Assembly (NCBI RefSeq): GCF_018139145.2
Contig: NC_059471.1
Span: forward strand, 216,337,494 to 216,401,493
Reading direction: 5' to 3'
From: Gymnogyps californianus
Taxonomy: Eukaryota; Chordata; Aves; Accipitriformes; Cathartidae
Length of the DNA stretch: 64,000 nucleotides
Shown here one piece after another: positions 13,001-25,231 of the stretch. The notes under the pieces are model-generated. The model saw only the letters and a program-made list of their open reading frames with translations. It was not told the origin of the DNA and did not search any database. A program made the position numbers and the translations under genes. Position 1 is the stretch's first letter, and every line of letters begins with the position of its first letter.

Positions 13001-15689
13001 TTTATAAATATATGACTATTTTTATGGCATCTTTATTTGAATTAAAAGCCTCTATTTGTCTCTGAATTGATTTTAATAAGCTATGGAAAACCAAGCATAT
13101 AACATCATACAGATTCCCAAGTAATACTGCATCTTTATTCTACCTCAAATACTATTAAAATGACATATGAATGAAGTAATTTCTTCTGAAATGTCATCAG
13201 ATCAGGCCTTTGCTTGAATTTTTAGATAAGTTATTTTTTATAGAAGTTATGACTTCTCTCATTTGGTCCAGCTGCACTATTCAGCCGATTGTCACATTTT
13301 TCAACTCCAGAGATGAAACAAAGGATGTTCAACTCTGCATTCAGGGAACCTACATAACGCTTGTGACTTCTGCTCTTGTTGGGGTTTTTACATGCTATTA
13401 TGAGCTCCTTTTTGAATGAGGGGACTGGTTGTCTTTGGTATTGTTTTGCCTTCATCAGAACCCACCGGATGGACCAGAAAGTCCTCTGGACCTGTCACAG
13501 CGCTGAAAATAATAAGGCATTCAGCTTTTATGAAAATCTGTTCAAATGGAGCATCTTTCCATAGAAGAATGGTTGCTGCCCAAAGCAAACCAGTCTTCCA
13601 GTTCTGAACTGCAGCATAAAAGTAACCTTCAGAGAAGCACGCAACAGATCCCTTGATGAGAGACTTTGACCACGTAACGAGGATGTTCAGGACAACTCAG
13701 AAATAGTCAGAGACTAAAGATGCATGGACAGATCAGGGGACGTGCTTTCATAGCAGAGAAGAACTTTTTATGTGCAGGAAGGGGGAAAAGTAGCTGCAAG
13801 GCAGGAGAGAAAAACTGAAAGAGAAGCCCCACGATTAAAAAAAAAACTAAGGTAGTGATCTGGGATCCTGGACTAAGCCTACAGAGGACATCTGGATGGT
13901 AAGGAAGTTAAGGCTAAGACTGATTTTCAGGATTTTGGTGGACTTTGTCTAGAGCTACATATTTCCTGTGTTGGCTCAAATTCAAGGGCAATTCCCTCTC
14001 CTCTGCCCTTTGCTCCCAAGCCTTTCTAAAACCTCTATGGCCATCTTCCTCTTACGTCCTGGAAGAAATTGGCTCTGGACCAGAGTGCCCCCCTGATAGA
14101 ATAGATGTCTGAACTATTAGGGACCGAAGGGAGGACTTTGGACACCCATGCCACCACATACCTGTTCCTACAGAGGGATAAAAAAGCAGACAGGTATCCA
14201 AAACAGTGCTGAAGATGCCAGAGAAAGAGACAGTACTACGACCCACTCAAACAAAGGAAACAAAGCAGAAACACATGCTGTATCTTAGCAAATGTTCTGC
14301 GAGAAGACAATTCACTTCCCAACATCATTTGCTTGATTTCATGACGTGTGTTTGTCAAAGAGTATACATTCAGTGTGCAGCAAGTGGGGCAAAGTACTTA
14401 ACTCAGTTATCAGCAGAAAATGGGGAAAATAGCATATTCTTTGACCTTTTCCTTTGAATTTCCAATTCTGTTTTTCAGGCATCGCTAACTAATACCTTTA
14501 ACTGCAACTATTAATGCCTCTAAAGTTTCTCCCAAGATATGCTTCACTTCACTTTTCTGCCCTAGTAGAACATTGATCTCTAATTTGTTAACACTCAGAG
14601 CTGCCAAAGAAAATGAAAACCTTTGTGAAAAGGACAAATCTATTCAAAGTTCTTACAGCTATTCAGCCAAGCATCTAATCTGCATGTAATTGTAGTACAG
14701 GCTTTAATACAAATGTTCTCAATCATAGAGATGCATGTGTAAATGCACAACTATATTTACGTCTCCTCCTGATGACAAGATGCCTCATCTAAATGATTCC
14801 TATTTACAACTTTCCTTCTCAGCCTCATCCCTTTCACTGTTATACATTATAAATTACATTATCCCTAAGGTATCAATGGGTATTATTTCTCCACGTCCTA
14901 AAGCAGACTTCCCCCCCACCCCAAAATGGCATATGAACACGGCAAGTTGCCAAATGCTGTCTTTGAGGCACATAGGAATGGGTGTTGCTGCTGCCAGGGG
15001 TGATGCCCGAGAAATGTAAGTTGAAGAATCCCTTCTCCCAGTGGCATCGGGTACAGACTGCAGCGCTAGAAATAGCACATTCATAAAGGATTTAAAATTC
15101 CCGTTGTTGGTTGCCTTTATGAAATTAATTCTTAAATACAGATCCAATGGGCCACTCTTGCATAGCAAAAGCCACACCGTAGGGAACTACATCAGCTTAC
15201 AAGCAAACCAGCATGAGCCTTGGATGCCTGTCTGTGGGTTACAAGGAGACCCCAATATTTCATTTCAATGTACATGACTGTATATATCTGGCTAGTAAAA
15301 AAAAAACAAAACATATTTTTGCTACAGCAGCACAAAGTCAACTTAGCTTAAGTCTTCTGTTACATTCATGAGTAGTTGCAGCTCATCTGCTGCATGAATA
15401 ACTTCTACTAAGTCCAGTGGTGTTAGAGACTCAAGGGAAGACAATTTGACCTTACCCACGAAGCTCTTGTTGCAAACTTGTAACAGAGAGTTCTGAGTTC
15501 AAGGTAGCTCTTCTATGGACTACAGCAGCCATAATTTTAAGATCATGTTGCTCATCCTCTGCAGTCAGAGGAATGGTCTGGGAAAATCACTTTAAACACC
15601 ACCTGTTTCAAACTCATTTTGGTCAGCTTTCAGAGGCAGAGAGATATCCTATTAAAGTCATCGAAAGAACAAGAGAAAATTGCTTCTGT
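10049..15689. other. CHCHD3 intron, no recognised element
   Basis: AT-rich intron, with a pyrimidine-rich stretch at 10320-10560 and a run of T at 12008-12021. The segments at 12560-12760 and 13400-13600 are slightly more GC-rich, but I recognise nothing in them. All open frames are short and overlap each other in several frames, as chance frames do. Confidence 0.6.
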
Positions 15690-16262
15690 GAATTATGGGT
15701 GAAAATTTGGCTGGATTACCAGGCTCTGCTTGGAGGCCAGCTACATGTAGAATTCCTCAGAGGTCTATACCGCAGCCATCTCTGTTTAACATCTTTATCA
15801 ATGACCCAGAGATGGAGTGCATGCTCACCAAGTTTGCAGGTGACACCAAATTGGGGGAACATGCCCTATGAGGAGAGGCCAAGGGAACATCGCTTGTTTA
15901 GCCAGGAGCAGAGAAAGATCCGGGGGGGACCTAACAGCAGCTTTAAAAGCCCTAAGAGAAGGTTATCAAGATGGAGACAGGCTCTTTACTGATGTGCAGT
16001 GGGAGAACAAGAGATAACGATTGTAAATCAAAACAATAGAGGTTCCAAACACAGATATAAGGAAAAATATTTCCCTCCAAGGATAATTAAGCAGGGGTAC
16101 AGGGATCTGAAGAGGTTGCGGTATCTCCAGCCTTGGAGGTTGTCAAAGATCCAACTGGACAAAGCACTGAACAACCTCATCTGTCCTCAGCGTTGATCCT
16201 GCTTTGAGCAGGAGGTTGGACCTCCCAAGGCCCTTTCCAATCCAAATAATTCTATGAATATG
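15690..16262 (+). mobile_element. Old CR1 LINE, internally deleted
   Basis: The plus strand carries a CR1 3' part. At 15780-15860 the translation contains LFNIFIND and then a KFAGDTKLG stretch, corresponding to the reverse transcriptase palm where FADD is normal. At about 15865 the sequence jumps to MPYEERPREHRLFSQEQRK, which corresponds to [17 protein letters not shown] in the other copies, so the intervening ~350 bases of the element are missing. The 3' end reads GGCCCTTTCCAATCCAAATAATTCTATGAATATG, a mutated CR1 tail, shown here in two parts: GGCCCTTTCCAATCC and ATTCTATGAATATG. The second catalytic-pair position is changed (GAT to GGT), and the open frame is broken. It is an inactive copy older than those at 24335 and 57974. 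Confidence 0.85.
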
Positions 16263-18211
16263 TATGCCTACACTCAGTGATATATCCGATATCAGAATGG
16301 AAATCTATTTTGGCTTGTAGATGTGCAATCTGCTCTGCAGCTGTATGTGAAATTCATCTTGTGGCAGAAGCCCAACATAAAGAATCACAGATTAGCTATA
16401 TCTTCTTTCAAATAAATGGAAAGTAGCTGGGTTTAGCTTTGTTTATTAGATCTACCACTATCACTGCTCAGCGAGATTGGTTGCCTAAGGGCATAATGAG
16501 TGCAAGATTACCATTTTTTGAAAAGCACAATGCTGCCACAAATAACACTTATGCGCCAACCCTCAAGAGGATCAAGAATAAAGTTCTTGAAAGAAATTCT
16601 AAAATATTCCGTCTCTCTCAATCCAACAGCCCTGGCAACAGCGTCACCTCACAGGCTTGTTCCTGTCCCTATATCACAGCTTCAAAAAGTTTTGTCTTTG
16701 TTCTTCTGAACTGATACCAGGTTGTGGTAACTTTCCTCAGGTAACTGTCTCAGCACAGCAAATGTCAATACTACACTGAGACTCAAGAACAAGTGTGATC
16801 AAGACTTCCAAGGTCCTTGTATCATGGAATTACGAGCTGCAGGATCCAAGTAGGATGAGCTTATTATTCAGGACCACTTTAATATTTGCATTTGGTCAGA
16901 CCAACAGACTTTTTTGGATATTGCTGGCACGCATAATCTAAATGTTGGTATCTGGCTGTTTACATCAGTGTCAGGCAAAAAGATTTTGATGATGTTAGGA
17001 TCAGTAGGTCAGTAAAGAGGAGGTGAATATGGAGAGATCATCTTTTCACCGTGCAACATTCATGGTCCATGTCAAACCACCTACAAGATATCAAGGCAGA
17101 AAGTCTTTAAATCACAAAATATCAACTGACTGACAGCTGATGCTGTACAACAAGAGCTAAGCAAAACTGTAAAAAGTACGTATCAATAACAGGTTTTGGT
17201 GATTATGAAGTGACTTAAGTACTTCAATGATGGTCTTTTGCAGCTGCTTTGAACACCATGTGCGAGCAGTGAGGAACTATCAGGACTGGTACCACAAGAA
17301 TGCTAAGGATATAAAAAATTGCTTGGTAAAAAACATTGTATGTATTTGTTTGGACGACTCATAAGTACCTGAATCCAAGAAAACTATGTTTTACACTCAG
17401 TCTAGATCGAGAACTATGCTCATATTTAGTGAAGCAAGAAACGAAACAAGCTCTGAGCATGTTTAAATCAAACTAATGTGAGAATTTTTCAATGCTCTTA
17501 CAACAGTGTATCCCAGCAGACTCATTCTGTTTGGAAACAGCCTTCTGAAAGAAATTCAGCCAAAACTAAGGCAGGTGGCCTTCTCACTCAAAAACCTGCT
17601 AAATAAAAAATCCAGGACCTATGAAAAAGAAACCAATTAAGTGTCTCAGCATGCCACAGTGTAATCATTAGCACCAAATACATTACTTTGGAAGCTAAGA
17701 ACATGGTTGTTCTCAAGTAGTAAGGCAACATGCTACAGAATTCCGACAGCTGGATGGTATGCTAGGCCAAATAATTCAAATGCAGACCTCTAAAAACATT
17801 CATAATTTATAACTATGTTTTGTGACCTTTAAAGATGATTCCCACCATTTACTGGGCTGCTTTTTCCTGCATTCTTCGCAGGTTCTGTTTATTCCTACTA
17901 TCCATTTCAATTCTCCCTCCTGCAGCGCTCAGTGCATCTTTCAAGCCGGAGCCGTTATTCTGCCTTTCAACCATCCCGCAGGTATTTAGTGTATGTTCTG
18001 TCCTACATATGTATATTCTCCCACTGGTGTCTTTATTTTTCCTTTCCAAAGTGATCACTTGTGCTATACACCTGTATTTCTCCAGTCATCCACAGCCTTT
18101 CACAGACACCTCTTCCTCATTAGTCTGAACAGATTTTGAGTTGTTTCTTGAGAATGCAATCTGCGTTACATACATAGTCCCCCCACATCATGTCCATTTA
18201 TTTGGGCAAAT
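16263..18211. other. Intron spacer
   Basis: AT-rich intronic DNA between a CR1 and a solo LTR. I see no exon, RNA gene or repeat that I can name. Confidence 0.6.
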
Positions 18212-18216
18212 GTTGG
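18212..18216. repeat. Left target-site duplication (GTTGG) of LTR
   Basis: GTTGG directly precedes the LTR terminus TGTCGTGG and is repeated exactly at 18799-18803 after the other terminus. This marks integration of a retrovirus followed by LTR-LTR recombination. Confidence 0.9.
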
Positions 18217-18798
18217 TGTCGTGGTTTAACCCCAGCCGGCAGCTAAGCACCACGCAGCCGCTCGCTCACTGCCCCCCACCCCTGGGATGGGGGAGAGAAT
18301 CAGGAAAAAAAAACCTCGTGAGTTGAGATAAAGACAGTTTAATAGGACAGAAAGGAATGAAAAACAATGATAATGATGATAATAATATGACAATAGTAAT
18401 ACTAAAAGAATTAAACTATACAAAGCAAGTGGTGCACAATGCAATTGCTCACCACTCATTGACCGATGCCCAGTTAGTTCCCGAGCTGCGATCCCCCCTC
18501 CCGGCCAACTCCCCCCAGTTTATATACTGGGCATGACATCATATGGTATGGAATATCCCTTTGGCCAGTTTGGGTCAGCTGTCCTGGCGGTGTGCCCTCC
18601 CAGCTTCTTGTGCCCCTCCAGCCTTCTTGCTGGCTGGGCATGAGAAGCTGCAAAATCCTTGAGTTAGTATAAACACTACTTAGCTACAACTAAAAACATC
18701 AGGGTGTTATCAACATTATTTTCCTACTAAATCCAAAACACAGCACTATACCAGCTACTAGGAAGAAAATTAACTCTGCCCTAGCTGAAACCAGGACA
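18217..18798 (-). mobile_element. Solo ERV LTR, sense with CHCHD3
   Basis: A 582-bp LTR, read on the minus strand, begins TGTCCTGG and ends CCACGACA. It is flanked by a perfect 5-bp target duplication GTTGG (18212-18216 and 18799-18803), so both ends are intact and there is no internal viral sequence. On the minus strand it has a TATATAAA box (18519-18526) and an ATTAAA polyadenylation signal (18338-18343), in the order expected for U3-R-U5. Five-base duplications fit an ERVL-like or ERV1-like origin, but the class is not proven. By eye it differs from the LTR at 35974-36560 at roughly one base in twenty over the parts I compared. Being sense to CHCHD3, it brings a polyadenylation signal into the intron. 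Confidence 0.93.
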
Positions 18799-18803
18799 GT
18801 TGG
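18799..18803. repeat. Right target-site duplication (GTTGG) of LTR
   Basis: Exact copy of the five bases at 18212-18216, directly after the CCAGGACA terminus. Confidence 0.9.
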
Positions 18804-19794
18804 GAACTCAAAATTTGCCCGTGTGGGTCACTGCTGTTATTATGAAGCAGGTCTGCTAATCCCTCTACCCGTGCTGGTATTTGTCTCTTAGGATGGGATT
18901 CATCACGCTTAATCTCAGCTACCTATAGATAGATGCTTGTACTACACTTCCTCAATAATCAACAACAAAACACAAGAACAATGTGATGGCAAATCATTCC
19001 CTCTCCAAATTGATGGGATGGTCTGATCACCTTTCAGCGGCGTCTATCTCTCACCAGCAACTACTGAGTGAACCCAGATATTTAACGCAGACTAGATGTT
19101 TCCACTTTAAGCTACGTTAGAGAAAATGCATCACTGCCACAGAATCTCACCAACGAGGATATACAAAGACACCATAATTTAGACCAACTTCTCTGTCGCA
19201 AACACTCTGTTATATATTTGTACTTTGCCAATATAACAGCAAAATAATACATAACAACTGAGGGAAGAGTTACACATAGTCGTTCTTTTCAAAATACCAG
19301 AAACCCAACCACAATCATTTATAATTCTCCTTCATTCCTTGCAGCAACAGGTCTAGCTAGATAAATTAGACCTCTATATCGATTAACACAGTTGCCTGAT
19401 AAATATATGGAAGTACTTGCAAGTTTTGATTTTTGCAGTTTATTCTCCATAACACGTTAGATCTATATAATGCACGGGAGCATTCAGAATGCACTTGATA
19501 TAGCCAGTATTTTTTCTCCTCTTTTGCCCTCCACAGTACCAAAGCTACTCAACAAAAGCTCCCGTATCTTTGATTTGGTCAGCTATCTTAAACCCACTAT
19601 GGGAAAAACATCCATTTTGCTCTTATGAGATCTGGAAATACCTTGTAGGATCCACATCATTCTAAGCTTACTGAATACTACAGTAGCTCTTTGCAATGCT
19701 GCATGTATTACTGTAATTATTTATTAATTCTCCAGATGTAACAAGTGGTAAGGTAAATTCTCTGAATCAGCAAGCTTCATTTTATTGTGCCAAC
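18804..19794. other. Intron spacer
   Basis: AT-rich intronic DNA with no recognised element. Confidence 0.6.
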
Positions 19795-19945
19795 TCATAG
19801 AATAATTTAGGAGGCACCTTCAGAGGTCACCTGTTCCAAGCCCCCGGCTCAAATCAGGTCCAACTAGAGCAAGTTGCTCAGGACTTTGTCCAGTTGAGTC
19901 TTGAACACCTCCAAGGATGATTCCTCATTTGTATTAAATCTGTGT
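19795..19945 (-). mobile_element. CR1 LINE 3' fragment
   Basis: On the plus strand the element starts at its 3' end with CATAGAATAATTTAGGAGG, followed by the CACCTTCAGAGGTCACC and GTCCAGTTGAGTCTTGAACACC blocks that are typical of the CR1 3' untranslated region in reverse complement. It is strongly 5'-truncated, as CR1 copies usually are, with no coding part. Divergence suggests an older copy. Confidence 0.85.
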
Positions 19946-22900
19946 CCTATGGATCATACCACCAGGAATTGTATTTATGGTACCTGCACACTGATGCTTT
20001 CTATTTACTCTGTCTCTACTTTCATGCTATTTCTTAAAGCCTGGACAAGAAGAGAAGTAAAATACTGCCAGTAAACTCAGAGCCACTTGAAAATAGGTTC
20101 ATGTGTCTGAAAACTTGTTTTAATTACATCAACTAGTCAAATAAAAAGACATCATATGTCCCCTCAAATACTGTCAGTCAATCCTTGTTCTGCTAACCAC
20201 TGGTAAAACTCCCACTTCAAAAATATCCCACACATTGTATGGTACAAACACACATAGCATTTTACACTTGATTTTTCCAATATAAAAGCACACATCTTGT
20301 AAGGATTTTTCAGTTTTTTTATGAAGTTCTTTCAATTTTAGAAGTATCTGAAATCATCTCTTGTCAGTTCGTGGCAACAATTCAAAGAAAAAAACTCACT
20401 GAAGTTTTCTGAATCTAAAAGGGTCATTTTCTGCTTTTGAAAAAGCATTTTAAAAAAAACCTTCTTCATATTTTCTAATAAAAGGAAGTCCAACCTCCCC
20501 CATTATCCAATAATTCATCTTACCTACACAGAGCAATATTTTGTTTTGCTCAGTTGAAAGTCTACTGAAATACTACTGCCTGCTCAGCCACAAGAGATTC
20601 TCAAATCTTCAGCATTCTGCACATTATTTTAAACATGTAATTAAAGAAAGTTTCAAAAAATTAAGTGACAGTAGCAGCAGTAAATTCGTAAGAAGGAAGG
20701 AAGATCATGAAAGCTGTTTGAAATGTGCAATGAATACAGTATGGTCTGTATTCATTTTCAAGGGGCATGTTACGCTGGCAATGCATTATTTGGTAGTATT
20801 AAGCCAAAAAAATAGTGTACCTATTCACTGATATTAAAGGGGACACGACAGAGAAGATAACAACAGCTTTTCCTATAAAAACACCAAATTGAACAGCTTC
20901 AACTACAGGAAACGATATCAAGGTGTCTTGGGTAAGGACAGACAGAGCTCCTGAGCGTCTGACACACAGGGTAGGAATGGCACCCCCTGAAAACAGGGCT
21001 CCCAGAGTCCTGATTTAAGACTGCGGCTCTTCTCTTATTCCAAAACACCTTTTCTTTTCTCCTTATGCTTCATTGAACAATACATAGCTTCTAAAAAAGA
21101 TCGTTTTGGCACGTTATGTTCACTTCCAAAGTTATCTGCTGAATATAAAGCTTGTGCAGCTGAAACCCAGTGGGAGGTGGGGATAAGAAAAAGAGTGAAA
21201 ATCTCCGTATTACTATTGTATTCACAAAAGCCAGGCATACATCCAGCACCTAACTCTACTGTAAATCCCACAAAGTAGGGTTTGCTGAAAAATAATGCAC
21301 GAGATATCATTCACTACAATCTAGAACAGTCTTTAATATATACTTTTGTAACTTGCATTATGCTGTTTCAATGCGCTAAACAGCAATACACATGCAACAC
21401 TATAACCACTTGATATGAAAAATAAAATTTGCTATCTTAAAAATGCAATCTGTTCAAAAATGCAACTATGATGCACACTTCAAAAGCCTGTTAGACAAGT
21501 TAAGCAAGAAATGAGTAAACAGTAACTCAAAATCACGCCTTCACATTTCTAGACATTTTGCTGAATAAAATGGTTAATACAAAAGATTGCATATTTTAAC
21601 TCGCTGACTTCTCTAGACAATAAATAGTGCGATATCTCCTTCTATAGAATTTATCAGAGAATTCACTCTCAATATGATATTTTGATGATTATGTTGTTCT
21701 TCCATTGCTTGGAGAAACTGAGGCAATGAAAAAATGGTGAATTTTCTAAGGTATGAAACAGAAGTAGGATTATCAAACAGATTTTCTGTTCAAACATTTA
21801 CTCGTTACTCAAAGGCAAAATCGCCATTTATTGAAAAAATAGAGGGACCTTCTATAACATGGGTTAAAACGCAAGTATTTATACCTGTAAAAAGCAGTAA
21901 TTATAGTTTATATCATGTTAACCACTGCCAAGCACTACTATGCTTCTACTTTTGAAAACTGTAGGCTAGTGAGGATTAACAACTGAAATCAGTAGCAAGC
22001 TTGGCACGAAGAGACATTTGAGCTGGCATGAAGCAACAATTATCTGCAATGCTTTTAAAAATACATATGGTGTCAAACAACAAAAAAACATTCTGTATTA
22101 TTGTCGCAGTCTGTTGGGAACAAGGAATATCTTCTTTGGGCTTTATGTTTGATAAATACATAGACAAACAAGCAATAAACTTTGTTGCAGGAAAAAATGT
22201 TTACCTGGATTACAGTGGTACCAGATATGGAAAACACAGAAATGTTATTAAGGTAAGACATTTTAAAAAAATAGTAATTCTTTTGTGAAAATTAGACATA
22301 TGTTTGAACTCCTCTGCTATGGTTCATTTGAATTTGCTTCCTAATTACCGCAGCTATTTTTTTGTGTTTTGGTGTGCATAAATACATATTCCTACGTGAT
22401 TATGGCCCACAGTAATGCAAATGGTTAAACTCTCTGACATGGGGAAAAAAATAAAGATTTCAAAAGTGGCAGCAGAGTATCTACTCATTTCAAACACATG
22501 ATTTGATTATCTTTCCATATTTCAAAAGGAAAGGCCTTTTGAGGCATAGAAATATGCATGTGAATAGAAACATATTGAAAAGTCTCAGCTTTCAGGTATA
22601 ATGCTTTTCAGTTAGAAAGGCGTAAGATGGGGGAACTTTCAATTCTCTCTGACACGCTTAAAGAGAGCTGAACACGCCACCAGCCTGGCATTATCACTCC
22701 TGTCCCCTGTCCCAGCTACTGATGGTTCACTACCACTTTTGCTAAGCTGCCTCGGTATCCCAATTAAAAACTACAAGAGCAACAACGAGCTCCTCCGCAG
22801 CTGAGCTGGACCTATTTCATACCGAGCGGGTTATCGGACACAGAACCCATAAACAGGCTGAAAAACAGTTAAAACACAATACAAGACAGAAGAAACCTTC

Positions 22901-24330
22901 ACCTTGGAGCTATTAGTGTAAAAATGACACATTGTTTTTCCAGGAAGGATCTCACAAATACAGAAACTCAATGCCATCTATTTCATCCTTTTTGAAGGAA
23001 CGTGGAGTTAGGGATTTTAAAGGAATCTGAGTAATGCCCAAGACAAATTGCTTTTTGCTCTCTTCAAAGCAAAAACTTGGCTGAAAAGAAGTTGTCACTA
23101 GGCTTGTCATCAAGTCCATTATTCTGATTTTCTTTCTCCTCTGCTATTTTCTCCAGTTTCTTCCTACAAACCCTCCTGGTCATCTTGAACTTGAGTTCCT
23201 TCTCCCACCTTTAAAGGTAGTATTTTAGTTTTTGGGGAGTTTCACAGAATACAGAAAAATACAGAATTTTGCATTTCTGTATTGAATCCTCAATACAGAA
23301 AAAAAAAACTTTACTTAACCTTTCACTCCTGCAGCAAAGCCTGGCCAAAGCTGAGATCCATGCCACAATTAATGTTATAGAAAATCCGGTACATCTGTCT
23401 TTCCCTCTCTGCAGTGGGCTTAAAATGTGGTCACATCCTAAGATTTCGGTTCAACTCTTACCGTGGCTGGACTCTCCCTGATGTTAAGAATATCGCCACT
23501 AGACACAACTGCTCCTGGGCAGGACTTGATCTCTTGCACATGAAGAGCACAATAAAATGAGATGAGAAAGACGATATACCTATACCAGGACACAATACAG
23601 AGCACTGATTTCCTCAAGCAGAGCGTGAACCGTGTCCTTTACACAAAGCTTTCCCAAAAACCAGCATTCTCTGTGCTAACCATATAGAAACAGAAACGAG
23701 GATTAAATCCGCTGTCCCTTTTCCCTATATGCACGCATACACAAATGGTGAACCATCAAAACCTCACATGAAAAAGGCTGTGTCTGAATCACAGCTTATT
23801 GTTCAGCGAACCTAAAACAGCCTCACAAAAAATCCATCAGCTGCCAGATGTAAATGGCCCGTCTCTAGCGCTGCATTTCAGCAGCTCCTCTGGGCTGAAC
23901 AGAGCCCCCTCTCCCACCGAAGGCCAAGTTATTAAGAAATTGTTTGTCGACTTAGATTGGATTGATCATTTATTTCCCAAATTCCTTTTCCCATCATTTA
24001 CTCATTATACGCCTCCTCCTGATGTAAGAGGACATTTATTAGCTTCTGCATTTATTGTGCTGGCAAATAGAAACATTCTGCAGCATTTCCTGGGGATTCT
24101 CTCATTTATCTATCGGTTACGGGACTGAAGTATTTTTAGGGGCAGAAAAAATTAAAATATCACTCAGACTGACAGCAGTGAAAATGAAGCCAGTATGTGC
24201 TTGGGAAGGTTATTTCAGCCTTTAGGTTTACAAGACTATTTACAAAAAAAGCGTGGCAACATTTCACATAAACATTATTGCTTTATAATGAGAAAAATTA
24301 CTAACTACTGCTTAGGCAGAAAAGGGACTG
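19946..24330. other. CHCHD3 intron, no recognised element
   Basis: AT-rich intron. The open frames at 20541-20831, 21734-21955, 22028-22288 and 23799-24128 have no recognisable domain and overlap frames on the opposite strand. I see no RNA gene or transposon. Confidence 0.6.
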
Positions 24331-24419
24331 TTTTCATAGAATCATAGAATTGGTTAGGTTGGAAAAGACCTTTAAGATAACCAAGTCTAACCGTTAACCT
24401 AACACTGCCAAGTCCACCA

Positions 24420-25082
24420 CTAAACCATGTCCCCAAGTGCCATGTCTACACGTCTTTTAAATCCCTCCAGGGATGCTGACTCAGCCACTTCCCTGGGCAG
24501 CCTGTTCCAATGCTTGACAACCCTTTCGGTGAAGAAATTTCTCCTAATACCCAATCTAAACCTCCCCTGGCACAACTTGAGGCCATTTCCTCTCGTCCTA
24601 TCACTTGTTACTTGGGAGAAGAGACTGACCCCCAACTCGCTACAACCTCCTTTCAGGTAGTTGTAGAGAGCAAGAAGGTCTCCCCTCAGCCTCCTTTTCT
24701 CCGGGCTAAACAACCCCAGTTCCCTCAGCCGCTCCTCACAGGACTTGTTCTCCAGACCCTTCGCCAGCTTCATTGCCCTTCTTTGGACACGCTCCAGCAC
24801 CTCAAGGTCTTTCTTGTAGTGAGGGACCCAAAACTGAACACAGTGTTCGAGGTGCAGCCTCACCAGGGCCGAGTACAGGGGGACAATCACTTCCCTGGTC
24901 CTGCTGGCCACGCTATTTCTGATACAAGCCAGGATGCTATTGGCCTTCTTGACCACCCGGGCACACTGCCGGCTCATATTCAGCCGGCTGTAGACCAACA
25001 CCCCCAGGTCTTTTTCTGTTGGCCAGCTTTCCAGCCACTTTTCCCCAAGCCTGTGGCATTGCATGGGGTTGTTGTGACCCAA
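24420..25082 (-). pseudogene. CR1 ORF2 C-terminal remnant (220-codon open frame)
   Basis: An uninterrupted minus-strand frame encodes the last part of CR1 ORF2, downstream of the reverse transcriptase catalytic site. Recognisable blocks, in order, are [12 protein letters not shown] near the start (here MGHNNPMQ), [79 protein letters not shown] and [18 protein letters not shown] near the end. The catalytic palm and the endonuclease are absent because the element is 5'-truncated, so it cannot encode a working enzyme. The frame survives because the insertion is fairly young, not because the gene needs it. Confidence 0.93.
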
Positions 25083-25102
25083 GTGTAGGACCCGGCGCCT
25101 AG

Positions 25103-25132
25103 CCTTGTTGAGCCTCAGCCTTGTTGAGCCTC
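25103..25132. repeat. Short tandem duplication inside CR1
   Basis: GCCTTGTTGAGCCTCA is followed by GCCTTGTTGAGCCTCA with an overlap of the last bases, whereas the CR1 at 58746-58760 has this block only once. This is replication slippage after or during insertion. Confidence 0.8.
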
Positions 25133-25231
25133 ATACAGTTGGCCTCGGCCCATCGATCCAGCCTGGCCAGATCCCTCTGTAGAGCCTTCCTACCCTCAAG
25201 CAGATCAACGCTCCTGCCCAACTTGGTGTCA

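Larger units (their letters stand above)
24335..25231 (-). mobile_element. 5'-truncated CR1 LINE (~0.9 kb)
   Basis: The 3' end lies at 24335 with the tail repeats CATAGAATCATAGAAT (reverse complement of ATTCTATG units), followed by the GGTTGGAAAAGACCTTTAAG block. The element runs to about 25231, where it stops at the ACTTGGTGTCA block and changes to unrelated AT-rich DNA, a typical 5' truncation. It is the same subfamily and orientation as the long copy at 57974-61066 and closely similar to it. A local duplication of GCCTTGTTGAGCCTCA at about 25103-25132 is not present in the other copy. Confidence 0.95.

Noticed and set aside
18217..18798. Complete endogenous retrovirus at either LTR
   Set aside because: Each LTR is bounded directly by its own target duplication, so no internal viral genes are present.
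24510..25088. 192-codon plus-strand frame opposite the CR1 ORF2 remnant
   Set aside because: It is the antisense shadow of the CR1 coding frame on the minus strand.
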